From assembly GCA_038501195.1 (NCBI GenBank), contig JBBPUQ010000001.1, positions 372,001 to 436,000 of the forward strand: a stretch of DNA of 64,000 nucleotides, in the 5' to 3' direction. The notes below the pieces were generated by a model. The model was not told the origin of the DNA, did not search any database, and saw only the letters and a list, made by a program, of their open reading frames with translations. Positions 27,416 to 40,447 of this stretch are shown here, piece by piece; position 1 is the first letter of the stretch; every line of letters starts with the position of its first letter. Both the position numbers and the translations under genes were made by a program. Source of the DNA: Nemania diffusa (Eukaryota > Ascomycota > Sordariomycetes > Xylariales > Xylariaceae).

Positions 27416-29339
27416 TAAATATATAAAGGTTTTTTATATTATATATAATTTAATAAATATATATATATATATTTTAATTATTTTAATAAATAAAACTATA
27501 TTATAAATATATTAATTAATTAATATAAAATAAAACTAAATTATATATATATAATTATAATTAAAATAAAATATAAAATAAACTAATATAAAATTAAATT
27601 AATTATTTTATAATTAATTTTAAATTATATATATTTTAATTAAAAATATAATTTTAAATATATAAAAAAAAAATATAAATTATTATTATATTAGAAAAAT
27701 TTATTTATTAAAAATAAATATTTAATATAATTTAAAATTAATTATTTTAATTTTAATTTAAAATATAAAATTAATATTATATATATTATTATTTTTTTAT
27801 TAAAATTTATTTATTAAAAATAAAGTTTTTTATAATATTTAAATATATAATTTTTTAATAAAAAGTATTTTTTTATTAAATATTTATTTTTATATTATTT
27901 ATTATTATTATAATTTATATAATAAATTTATAAATAAATATTAAAGTTTTAAACATTTAATTTAATTTTTATTTATAAATATATAATCAATAATTTATTT
28001 ATATTTATTTAAATTTTAATAAATAATATTATTAATAATTTAATACTTAAATTATTTTTTATATATTATTTTATTATTAATATAATAATAAATTTAAATT
28101 ATAAAGTTATATTTATATAATTTATAATTAATTAATTAAATAATATAAATTTAAAGTTTTTTATTTATTATTAAAATTTTTAATTTAAAGTTTTAATATT
28201 ATTTAATTAAAAATTAATTATATAAATAAATATTAATAAATTATATATAAATTTTTAATAATATATATTTTTTATAAATATTATAAAATATATTTTTAAA
28301 TAACTTTTTTTATATAATAATTAATTAAAATTAATTTATTATTATAATTTTTTAAAATTAAAATTATATTATTTTTATAAATAACATAATTTATTTATTA
28401 TTAAAATTACTTTAATAATTTAATGAAAATTCTTTTTTTTTAAAATTTTATATAATAGTTAATTTATTATATTTTATATTTTATTTATTAAAAACATTAA
28501 TATAATAAAATTTAATATATTATTTATTTATAAAATTATAATATTAATATTATTAATTTATTTTATTATATATAAACAATATAAATATATTAAACTTTTT
28601 ATAATAATTATATAACTTTTAAAATAATATTTTTAATATATTAAAGTTTTAATTTAATTAATAATTAAATAATCATTTTTTTATAAATTTATATTTTTTT
28701 ATATATATATTTATATAATATTTTAAAATTTAATAAAAATATTATAATTATAAATTATTAAAAGTTTAAATAAAAATCATAATTTTTAATTTATTTAATA
28801 AATAATTAAAAATTAAATAAATTTTAATTTTTATTAAAAATTATTATATTTTTATATAATAAATTTTCCTAATATATATTTTATTTAATTATATTATTTT
28901 TTTATAACTTTATTATTAATATATAATTCTTTTATTTTTTTTATATTAAAACGATATATTTAATTTTTTATATAAAAGTTATATTTATATTTATATTTTA
29001 TTTTAATTTATTATGTTTTTTTATATAATAAACAATTAAAACTATTAACTTTTAATAATATTTATATTTTACTTTTTAAATAATTATATTTGTTTATATA
29101 ATAATATAGTTTTATTTATTTATATTAAATATATTATAAATTATTTATTAAATTAATAATAATATTTAATTTTAAATTTATTTATAATAAATTTAATAAA
29201 ATATTAATAATAATATATAATAACTTTTAATTTATTATATAATTTAATATAAAGTTTTATTATATATATAATTATAATTAAAAATGTATAAAAAGCTATT
29301 AATTATTTATATATATATATATTTAACTATTAAAAACTT

Positions 29340-29596
29340 AATATATTAAAATTTATTTAATATAAACTTAAAGATTACTTTGAAAATATTTGTTTATATA
29401 TTTATTTAATTATGTAAATAATAGTTTATAATAGCTATTATAATAATTAAAATCAATTATTTAAAAGAAATATTAATTAAATATTTTATATATATATTTA
29501 ACTAATATAATAATAATATTAAAGCTTTTTATTTATTATTAAAAAAATTATTAAAGAAATATTATTAAAATTATTAAATTCAATAATTTAAAGTTT
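29340..29596 (-). repeat. Heavily RIP-mutated copy of the family A terminus
   Basis: Lines up with 31600-31845 in the same orientation. The order of landmarks is the same and most Cs are replaced by T and Gs by A. The distal end reads AAATTCAATA where the good copy reads AAATCTGACA. With the copy at 31845 it forms a direct repeat 2.25 kb apart, so the two could be LTRs of a short element. Confidence 0.55.
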
Positions 29597-31584
29597 TATT
29601 AATTTTTATATTTTATTATAAGTTTTATAAACTTATTATATATATTTTTAAATATTTTTATATTTTATTATTTTATAATTTATTATTTATATTTTTAAAT
29701 TATAAATTATAAATTATAAACTTTTTAAATTTTCATTTTTAATTTTTTTAAATATAAATTATTAAACTTTTAATAATAATAATTTTTGTTATTTTTAACT
29801 TTTTTAATAATTTTTTTATATAGAAAAAATTTAAAATAATAATTTATAATTATAATTTATTAATTTATATAAACATTAGCTTTAATATATAGTTTTTATA
29901 ATTTATTAAATTAATTTTTTTAAAAATTATTAACTTTTTAATAATTATAAATAAAAACTTTAATATAATTATAATTTTTAAATATATTATAATTAATAAA
30001 GTTTTATATTTTTAAACTATTTAAAGTTATAATTAAACTTTTAAACAATATAATAAATATTTTATTAAAACTATAAACTTTTTTAAATAAATATATAAAT
30101 TAATTAAATTTATTTAATAATTAATTTATATTAAAATTAATTAAATAATTAATTAATAATATTAAAATTTAAGAAAGTATAACATTATTATATAATTAGT
30201 TTTTAAATTTAACTATATAGCAAAATATAAAATATTTATTAATGTTATAATAAAAAACAAGTTTATTTTAAATTTATTTATATAAATTAAAAAATAGCTA
30301 TATAAACAAAATTTTATAATTAAAAAAAAAAAACAATAAAATTGTTTAAATTAATTATTAATTTCAATTAAACTTTTTAATATATATTTTTTTTTATTTA
30401 AAATGTTTTTTTTAAAAATAATAATAATAAAGCTATTATAAATAATTTATTAATTTATTAAATAATTGTTTAAACTTTAAAATTAAAAGCTATTAACATT
30501 AATAATATAAAAGCTTTTTTTATAAACTTTTTATAAAAAAGCAATTAAAAAGCTTTAAAAATTTTTATATAAATAAACTTTATATTATATTTTAAAAATC
30601 TTTTTTTTTAATAAAAATAAAAAAGTAAAATATTTTAATATATTTTTTAAATATTTTAAAAGTAATATAACTTTAAACAATATAAAGAAAAAACAATTTA
30701 AATAATAATCGCTTTATTAATAATAAATATATTTATTAACTTTTTTTTTTTTTTTTTAATTATTTAAAAAAATAACGCTTTAATTATTTAAAAAATTAAT
30801 ATTAAAATAATAAAAATTATAAAAAAAGTTTTTTTTTTAAATAAATTTTTAAAAGTTTATTATATATTATTATATTTTATTATTAATATTAAAATATATT
30901 TAAATATTTAATAAAAAAAAAAAACTTTTATAATGTTTTATTTTTTTTATAATTTATTATTAATATTAATTATAATAAAACGTTTTATTTAAAAAAATTA
31001 TAAAAATATTTATAAAAAATAAAAATAAAAAATTTTTTAAAGTTTATTAAATATTATAACAAAAATTATAAAAATAAAAACTTTTTTAAACTTTATTAAT
31101 TTATATAATAAACTTTTTTTAAATATATTAATTATTGTTTATATATTTATTTTATTTAATTTATAATATAAAAAAAATAACTTTATAAAAATAAATAAAC
31201 TTTTTAAAAAAAATTAACTTTTTACTTTAAAAAAAAATTTGCTATAATAATTTATAATTAATTAACTATTTTAAAAATAACTAAAATTTATTTAAAAAAA
31301 ATAAAACATTTATTATAACATTTTATAATTAATTAATTGTTTTAAAAATAAATAAACTTTTTTTAAAAAAAATAAAAAAATTAATTAAATATTTTATAAT
31401 TTATTTAATTAAGCTTTTTAAATTTATATAAATAATTAAACAATTTATAACTTAATTACTTTTTTATAATTTTTTTAACTATTATTTATATATTTTTATT
31501 TTATGTTTTAAATTTAAGTTATAATATAAAAAACGCTATTAAAAATAACTTGTTTTTTAAAAAGTGTATTAAATTTAAGCTTTA

Positions 31585-31845
31585 TGCTTTAAGGTTAATA
31601 TATAAGCTTAAGATTACTTATAAAGTGCTTGCTTATATGTTTACCTAGTTATATAAATAGTAGCTTATAGTACCTAATGCAGTAGCTAAAATCGGGTATA
31701 TAGTAAGAATCTGTTAACTAAATGCCTTACACACACACTCAACCAATACAACAACAATATTAAAGCCCTACACCTATATTGAAGCCTTCCGCTTACTATT
31801 GAAGAGATCGCTAAGGCAATACTATCAAAATCACCAAATCTGACA
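31585..31845 (-). repeat. Family A terminus, minus orientation, well preserved
   Basis: Read on the minus strand it begins TGTCAGATTTGGTG at 31845. It matches 24403 and 35498 closely, then fades into AT-rich sequence leftwards. Terminal TG and the loss of RIP toward the island edge fit an LTR or a long terminal inverted repeat. No clear target duplication was found next to 31846. Confidence 0.7.
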
Positions 31846-33386
31846 GCATTAACCCTATTGGAAGTGTCTGGTCACCTTGACCTGCCACCATATGCAAGGA
31901 GAATGTAGCGACCGTAGCCCAAAGACCTTTGGGTACACATAGGACTGGTTTCTCCAGACTGGATGGAAGCAGGGATCTGTGCCATTGTCACACATCCCTC
32001 TAGTAGGATTTCCCCGGACAACACGTAACCCCCCCAAAAGTGGCCGCGTCCTCGTCATGAGGCTCAGCTCATGTCACGCGGCTTCGTAGAATCCCAGGAG
32101 TCTTCCGATCTATTCCGTCCCCTTGGCCTAGTTGGGCTGCGTGCCTTTGCTCCCAGGTTGCCTTGCAGATTTTACGCGTTTACGGGTGGTCAATAATATC
32201 CAATAGCCTAAATGGACGTTATCTCGTAGCGCAAGTGTTTCAATCAATGATTCTGTGAAGTGTATGTACCGTATGATTGTTGAGCAGATCTTTTCTTTTT
32301 TGGGGGCTCGAGGTTTTACAGAACGGTAATCGCGGGGATGCCTTTCAACGGAGGTAAGGCATTTTTACAACTCTGCTGAAGTAGTGGAGTGTACTATGTA
32401 TAGGAGGTAGGTAGAAAACGAGGCAGGCTTAGCTGGGTGGATGGGTTGGTACCCTTCTGCGTTATCGGCGTGAGCACATCACAGCTGAGCGCACAAAAGT
32501 GGCAAACCGTGCCCGTCCCCTAGTAGCGGCTGAGTGCGGTTCTCGCTACCCGATTGGTTAGCTTCTTAACATTATTGATTGCTGGGTCGCAATACTGACA
32601 CACAGTCAGAACTTACGACAGTTGCATAAAATTTCGTTCCTTATCAAGGTTCTTTTGGAGGCGTGAGGTGAGAGATAATTAAGAGGTACTATTACAACCA
32701 CCCTCCAAATCGGAACTGGGTATTGACTTGGTCTCAACAAATTGCTTAGACCTACAGCATGCAGTGAGACTGGAAGAGAACCAATAGATGGGAAACACAA
32801 GAAAATGTAATTGTATGCATCCTCAGCTTCTCTCAATCTGTGGTCATGAGTACATGACGGTTGCTTGGCCTCTATTACCTAGGGGCATTACGGTTTCCAA
32901 GTACGTGGGGGTCAACAAAACGCTAGATTGACTAGGTACTGAATTACGTATATTCATTAGCTACAGCACCTTTTCATCAAAAGGGCAACTCTTCTATCAA
33001 TCTTTGGTCTACCTGGGTGACTGTGTACTCACTCACTCTACTTGCTGTTTAATGCGTGATACGCAATGAAGAAAAGAAGCAGGCTGAATATGGTGGACAT
33101 AGACTGAGTTACTAAATTATACTATATCACGAAATGGAAGAAAGGAGGGGGGCTACCAAAGTAGGCTAAAGTTGGCTGCTTTGCAGTCGTGATTGGTATC
33201 ATGATGTCCTGTGAGCTGCTGAAGCACTGGTGATAAGATAACCGCGTAAGCCGTGATTCTCCAACCAAACCCCTCTTTTCGCAATACATAAGATACGTAG
33301 GCACTACCGAATCAAGGGTTTGAATTAATCACGACCAAGAAAGCGGCAAGAGCAGTAAATAGGAGCAGAGGGAAGAATAAGCCAAG
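31846..33386. other. Island III 5' part, no gene recognised
   Basis: Normal-GC sequence between the family A end and the amidase start. Open frames here are short and mostly on the minus strand (31855-32058, 32606-32836, 33122-33304), with no motif or splice continuation. The last few hundred bases presumably hold the amidase promoter, but I see no convincing TATA box. Early bases encode a protein-like run on the plus strand (LLEVSGHLDLPPYARRM) that hits a stop at once and may be a gene remnant. Confidence 0.45.
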
Positions 33387-35445
33387 ATGTGTCTCATCCA
33401 GCCAGACTCGGGGTCTGTGAAGGTCACTGGGAATGATCTAACCCCTATCCTTCAGAGGGCAGGTCTCAAACTCAGTGATTCCCACCTCGAGCAATACAGC
33501 GCGTTACTCACCAGCTTTGAAGCTGCCATCGAATCCCTGCCAGACGATCGAGAGGTGCAGCCACGACCGGATTTGGAGAAGTATCCTCGGATAGATATCC
33601 ACGTCCCTGAAGACAACGATTATGGAGCTTGGGCAACGAAGGTATCTCTTGTTCATAACCCTAACCTAAATCGTGCTTCTTTTGATTTCTCGCTATTTTC
33701 CTGCATTATCATAAATCTCACTGCCGCTGACTCCAGGTGACTGCAAAATGTGTTATGCCCAAGAGTAACCTGTTAGCGGGTCGAACTGTGGCCCTAAAGG
33801 ACAACATTGCCCTCGCCGGCGTAAGGTGTACCAATGGCACCGCCATGATCGACAGAGTTCCGGAGATCGACGCAACAGTAGCTACTCGAATTATGGATGC
33901 CGGGGCCACGATAATAGGAAAATCAGGTAATGCTTTACTCTGAAGTCTTTCAATCTTTCCTAAGCTGATTAATTTACGGGATGATTCTATAACTAAGCTC
34001 ATATACAGCTTGCGAGAACGCTTGCCTAGAGGCAATTTCGTGTACATCAGTCACTGGACCTGTACATAATCCCTACGCAAAGGGCTATAGTGCTGGTGGT
34101 TCCAGCAGCGGCAGCGGCTGCCTCGTAGCCATGGGATCTGTTGATCTCGCTATCGGCTGCGATCAAGGCGGGAGCATTCGTATTCCAGCCTCGGCTTGTG
34201 GAATTGTCGGCTTAAAACCAACATGGGGACTCGTGCCCTATACCGGGATGTTAGGTTTGGATGCAACATTGGACCACACGGGCCCGATGGCTAAGACCGT
34301 GCGGGACTGTGCGCTCCTACTAGAAGCCATTGCTGGCCCAGGTCAGTCCGCAAGAGGCCCCATTTCGGGATGTTATAGCTTCACGGAGCGCCACAATAGA
34401 CACATTCTATTCATCTAAGGTCCCCAAACTTTGAATTACTCTAAGAATGAATGGAACGTACTAACTTCGTTATCATATCTAGACGAGTGGGACGACCGCC
34501 AACCACGTGCAGAGCTTGGCGGGTATCAAGTTGACTATGTTCGTAATATCGACAGTGTTACTCGATTGCCAAAGCATACTATGCTTAGGGGAATAAAAGT
34601 CGGCATTCTTTTAGAGGGATTCCAGATCCCGGGCCACGATAAAAAAATCGCCGGTTTGGTTCAAACAGCAGCAAAAAGGCTAAGTGAGCTCGGAGCAACT
34701 GTTTCGACTGTTTCGATACCGATGCACTTGGAAGCTTCAGCTACGTATATGGCATTTTTGCCTGCGCTAAGCCCCCGGGGTTCACTACTCGGAGAACAGC
34801 ACGGCCGTAAACAGCTGTACCTCACAGATCGATCTGGGTTCAAGAAAATTACGCAGGCGGAGTTTGATACTCTTGGGCCAGGGGCATCATATACATATTT
34901 AGCGTACCTTTGGGCGGAGGAGCACTACGGCCCTAAACTTCACGCTCGGTGTATGCACTTGCTCAAGGCAGTTGGTGTACGCAATATTTATTTCGCAGCG
35001 CTACTTTTCTCCATGAAACTAACACAACTACAGGATTCTTATGACCGAGAATTTCAAAATTTCGATGTTCTTATAACGCCTACTGTACCTAACCCACCTC
35101 CACGGTTACCAGAGGATGGATTAAGTGAAGGGCCAATGAAACTAATGAGCATGGCAAACGGACTAATAGCAAATACATGTCCTATCAACAGTAAGTTAAT
35201 AAAACATAACACCTATTAGCGAATTGCTGGCTATTTCGTTTTAAAACTAATACAGGCATGTTGTACTAGGCACTGGGCATCCTGCCATCTCTCTGCCTAT
35301 TGGGTTTTCTCCGGCCCGTGAAGACCCAACTATAAAGTTGCCGGTAGGAATGCAAATCATCGGACGCAAATTTAGGGATGTAGATTGCCTCAAGGTTGCT
35401 GCGGCTTGGGAAAGATCGTTTGACTGGAAGGCTTCATTAATCTGA
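33387..35445 (+). CDS. Amidase (amidase signature family), spliced, apparently intact
   Basis: Six exons: 33387-33641, 33737-33926, 34009-34341, 34483-34976, 35034-35190 and 35270-35445, giving 534 residues. All joins keep frame. The catalytic triad is visible: Lys106 in VALKDN, cis-Ser180 in the GGSSSGSG loop, and nucleophile Ser204 in [11 protein letters not shown]. The C-terminus has [10 protein letters not shown] and [13 protein letters not shown]. The family hydrolyses amides to acid plus ammonia; the substrate here is unknown, and no signal peptide is seen, so it is probably cytosolic. The 57-nt intron 34977-35033 is in frame and open. I splice it because it has a CTAAC branch site and restores family spacing (553 residues if retained). 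The last acceptor is the TAG at 35269. Using the CAG at 35255 instead would bring a stop into frame, so choosing 35269 keeps the gene intact. The ATG has AAG before it (A at -3). Confidence 0.9.
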
Positions 35446-35497
35446 TCTGGAGAGGCTTTTGATAGCTGTGTTAGCGGATTAAACAGGAGGCTCTTGG
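35446..35497 (+). other. Residual 3' flank of the amidase
   Basis: Only 52 bp separate the amidase stop from the family A terminus, so the normal 3' UTR and polyadenylation region were probably replaced by transposon sequence. Confidence 0.6.
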
Positions 35498-35760
35498 TGT
35501 CAGATTTGGTGCTTTTGCAGTATTGCCTTAGCGATCTCTTCAATAGTAGGTGTAGGGCTTCAATATGGTTGTTGTATTGGTTAAGTGTGAGTGTGAGGCA
35601 TTTAGTTGACAGATTCTTTTTATATAGCCGATTTTAGCCACTGCATTAGCTATTATAAGCTACTACTTATATAACTAAGTGAACATATAAGCAAACACTT
35701 TATATATAATTTTAAAGCTTATATAATAATGTTAAAATATAAAAGTTAAATTTAATATAT
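35498..35760 (+). repeat. Family A terminus, plus orientation
   Basis: Begins TGTCAGATTTGGTG and matches 24403 and the reverse of 31845. G and C content falls steadily to the right as RIP increases. The partner end of this insertion should lie in the AT block, but I could not fix it. Confidence 0.7.
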
Positions 35761-38029
35761 TTTTTATAAAAAAAATATTTTTTATAATATTATTTATATT
35801 ATAATATAAATTAAAAATATTAAAATTAAATTAAATAAAATTAACATATTAATAATTTTAATTAATAAATTATTATTATTAATAGTTTATTAGTTAGTTT
35901 TAATTAATATAAAGTAATATTTTTATAACATTAATAACTATTAATAAATTAACTTTTTATATATATATTTTATATTTTTTTTATTTATTTTTATTAATAA
36001 TTAAATAATTATAATAAATAATATTTATTTAATTAAATTAAAACTATTGCTTTTTTATTATTAATAAAAATATATTAAAAATTATTAATTATTTATTATT
36101 ATTAATTTAATTAAAATATAAACACTTTTATATTTATATTATAATTAAAATAACAATATTTTTATATAATATTAACAAATATAGTTAAAATATAGTTATT
36201 AAAATTATAATAAAAATTATTAATATATTTAAAATATAATTACTAAAGTTATAATATTATAAAATATATAATATAAATTAAAATAGCGTTAATTATATAA
36301 TAGCAAAATAGTATATTATTTAAATTAAAAACTTAATAATAATTATAATGTAAATAAATAATAACTAAGTATTAAAAATTAAATAAATTAATAACTTTGT
36401 TTTATATTATTTTTAATATAGCAAAATTATTTATAAAAGTTTTACTTTAAAATAAATTATTAAAAAAACTATATATTTTAATTTTAAAATTAATAAAAAA
36501 AACAATATTGTTAAAAGTTTTATTTGCTTTAATAATTTATTTATAAACTTTAGATTAAAAAAATAAAAAATAAACTTATAAAGTTTTAATATAGCTTTTT
36601 AAATAACTTTATAAAACATAAAAAATATATTATATAAAAAGCAATTTAATAAATATTTAAATAAAAATAACATTAAAAAACTTTATAAAGCTTTAAAAAA
36701 TTTAACATTAAACAACAGTTATAAATTAATAATATTATAAAATATAAATATAATAAAAAGCATTATAAATAAAATATTAAATAAAACGTTAAATAAACAA
36801 ATTAATAATTAATAAATAATAAATTTAATAAAAATAAAAGTTAAAATATTTTAAAATTTGTTTAAATTAACTTTTAATTAATATAAAACTTAAAATTACT
36901 TAATAATATAATTATAAATTTTAAAAAACAAATTTAATAAATAAAACAAATATTATAAAAATTTAATAAAACAATATATTAAAAACATTTAGCGCTTAAA
37001 TTAATAAAGTTAAAATATTTTTAATTAAATATATTAAAAAAAACTAGTTAAAAAACAAGTTATTTTTTATAAAAAAAATAGTTATATATATTAACGTTTA
37101 TTTTTAAATCAATTATTTAAAAAATTAAAAATGAATTATAAAATAAACTAATTTAATTAAAAGCAAAAAATAAATTTTATTTAAAAATGTAATATTTTAA
37201 TAATAGTTATAATAGTTATTAAAATTTAAAGTTTTAATATATTAATAAATTTTAATTATATTTATAATAGTTTTATATATAAAATAAAAATTAAAATTAA
37301 ATAAAATTAATTATTAAAAATTAGTTAATATTAAAAGTATTAATTATTTAAATAAATAAATAGCTTTATTATATAATTAAATAAATAATTTATTTATTAT
37401 TGCTTTAAACTGCTTTATATATATATATAAGCAATTTTTATATAAAAAAACTTTTAACTTTTTTTTTTTTTTTTTTTATTTATAGATTTTTTATATAATA
37501 TAGTTTTATTTATTTAACACTTTGTATTTTTTTTATAATTTTAATATAATAATTTATAAATTATTAATAAATTATAAAATATAAAAACTATTTTTAAATA
37601 TATTTTAAAAAAAAAAACTAAATGATAATAAATTGTTATTATAATATTAATATTTAAAAAATATATTATTTATAAATAACAAGCTAAAAAATAAATGAAT
37701 TTAATTTTTAATAAATTATAACTATTTATAATAATAAATAATAAATAATTTTTTTTAATTTTTTATATAAAACTAATATTTAAATATATTTTAAAAATGT
37801 TTATTAAATTATTTTAATTATTATAATTATTTTATTAAAAAGTTTTTAAAATTAAATTTAAAACTTTTTTTATATATAAATATTATATTTTTAATTAAAA
37901 AAACTTTTATTAAAAAATTAATTATTTATTAAAAAAAAATATAATTAAATTATATAAATTTAATAAAATTATATTTTTTTTATTTTTATTATTATATTAA
38001 ATAAAATAATTTAATTTAAATTTAATTAA

Positions 38030-39000
38030 TTAATTAATAAAACAACTTTTATTAATTTAATTAACTATTTTAATATATTGTTTTAAAAAATAAAAATTAA
38101 ATTTTTAATAATAATAATATATTAATAATAAATTAAAAATATATATAATTTACTTATATTATTTATTTAATATTTAAAATTTTTTATTAATTAAATTAAA
38201 AAGTTTAATAAAATTATAATTAATAAAAAAAACAATGAAATTATATAATATAAAATAATAATAAAAAATACTTTTATATTTTTTGTTTAAAATAAATTAT
38301 TAATTATTTATTTTAAAATTAAAAAATAATAAATATTAAATATAATTATATTTAAAAATTAATAAATAAAACTAATTAATATATTAAAATTAATTTATAT
38401 AAATAATAAAATTTATAAATTTAATATAATATTAATATTTATTTTTTATAATAATAAAAAAAAACTTAAAGTTATATTTAAAATATAACTATATATTATA
38501 AATAATTAATTAATTATTAATGAAAATTAAATCATTAATTATATTATAAAAATAATTAATATTAAAGTTTATATTTATAATAAAATTATTAAATAGTTGT
38601 TTTTTTATTTAATTTAAAATTAATATAATTAATTTTTTATTATTAAAGCTTTTTAAAATTATTTTAAAAAAAGTTATAAAAATATTAATATAAATAAAAG
38701 TTTAAATTAAAATAAAAGTTTTTAAATTTTAATAATTATATTGTTATTATTTTTTTTAATTTTAAAATAAATTTTATTTATATAATTAAAAAAATTAAAT
38801 TAAAAAAAAAAAAAAAAAAATATTTTAAAAATAAATTATTTAATAAATAATTAAATATTTTTTTTTATATATTTTAATAATAATGTTTAATTTAATATAT
38901 TAAATATTTTATTTAATTAATTTATTAAATATATATAAATAATAAAAAATTTAATATTAAATATAAAATTAAAGAATTAATTATGTTTAATAATATAAAT
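38030..39000. repeat. Direct repeat (partner about 47950-48900)
   Basis: Shared landmarks in the same order include the stretch around 38090 (AAAAATTAAATTTTTAATAA) and 48005. Both copies are strongly AT-mutated. They flank the interrupted repeat D, so they may be ends of a larger composite element about 10 kb apart. Confidence 0.5.
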
Positions 39001-40182
39001 AAATTAATTTTATATTATATTTATAATAATATTAATAATATTTTAAATAAAGTTAAAAATAATAAAAATAATAATATTAAAATAAATATTAATATTTAAT
39101 ATATTATAAACATTTATAATAATATATAAAGTATTTTAATTAGTTATATTAATATTAAAATAAAAAAAAAAAAAAAAACTATAAATAAAAAGTTTATAAC
39201 TTAGCTTTTTATATATAAAGTTTTTTATTTAATTATTTAAAATAACTATTATTTAATTTTAAAATTAATTATATAATTTATTAATTTATATTTAGTTTTA
39301 TAAACTTAATTTAATAAATTAAAAGTTATAATTATTTTTTTATTATATAAAATTTATAAAAAAAACAAAGTTTTAAATAAATAAAACTATATTATATAAA
39401 AGATTTATAAAAACAAAAAAAAACAAAGTTAAAAGTTTTTTTATAAAGAAATTATTTATATATATATATATAAAACAATTTAAAGCAATAATAAATAAAA
39501 TTATTTATTTAATTATATAATAAAACTATTTAATTTATAATTATTTTTTTTTAAAAAAAATAATTTATTTATAAATTATGAAAATTAAATATATAAATTT
39601 TAATTAATTATTTTTTAATAACAAAAAAATCGTTTTAAATATTTATTATATTATTAATTATTAAACTTTTTTTTTTTTAAATTATAATATAGTTTTTTTA
39701 TATATTAATATTATAATTTATTATTAATATTATATTTTAAATATATTTTTTATATATATATATATTTTTTTTTTTTTATAAAATTAATAAATTATTATTT
39801 TTATAAAATTTTTTAATAATATTGTTTTAAATTATTTAAAATAATTTTTTTAGTTTTAATAATAGTTTTATTATATTTAAATTATTATTATAAAACTTTT
39901 TTAATAATATAAAATTATTTTAAAAGTTTTTAATATAATATTATTTATTATTAATATTTTAATTTTTTTAATTAATTTAATATTATAATTTTTAATAATA
40001 TAAATATATTATATTTATTTTTTTTATTTTAAATTTTTTTTTATTTTTAAATTTAAATATTTTATTTTTAAAATTATTGTTTTTTTAATTTATTAATAAA
40101 TTATTAAAATATTTTTATATTTAATTAATATAATATTAATTTATAAATTTTTAATATAAAAAAATTTATAATATAAATATAT

Positions 40183-40447
40183 TATTAATTTAGTTAAATA
40201 TAATTAATTATATATAGTAAAACTAAAGCAAAATATAATATTATAATTATATAATATTATTATTGTTTTTATATTTAAAAAAAAATCTTTATATATATAA
40301 TATATATATATAAATTATATAAACTTGTTAATAGTTTATTAATATTATATATAATAAAATATAATTAATTATTTAATAAATAAATAATAAATTATATAAA
40401 AAAAATTTAAATATATATTAACTATAATTAATACTGCTATTTTAATA
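40183..40447. repeat. Left LTR of the nested element
   Basis: 265 bp, near-identical in order to 46167-46431, with scattered transitions between the two. Confidence 0.7.

Larger units (their letters stand above)
24661..31560. repeat. RIP-degenerated AT block 3
   Basis: Nearly all A/T with no credible ORF. It is bounded by family A termini (24403 on the left, 31845 on the right) in opposite orientation. Less mutated patches occur at 24950-25090 and 26890-27420. The block is made of old transposons whose coding sequence cannot be recovered by reading. Confidence 0.85.

Noticed and set aside
24403..31845. A single 7.4-kb inverted-repeat DNA transposon
   Set aside because: The ends are inverted copies, but no matching target duplication is seen, a further family A end sits inside at 29596, and the related family B is an LTR element. 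I leave the class of family A open.
31855..33304. Short minus-strand frames in island III
   Set aside because: Isolated, without domains, good starts or splice partners.
35255..35269. Premature TAG in the last amidase exon, suggesting a pseudogene
   Set aside because: It appears only if the CAG at 35255 is used as acceptor. Using the TAG at 35269 gives the conserved STGHPA segment in frame, so the gene is intact.
37445..37480. Homopolymer and TA runs as regulatory or replication origins
   Set aside because: Such runs occur everywhere in the AT blocks and none has a distinctive arrangement.
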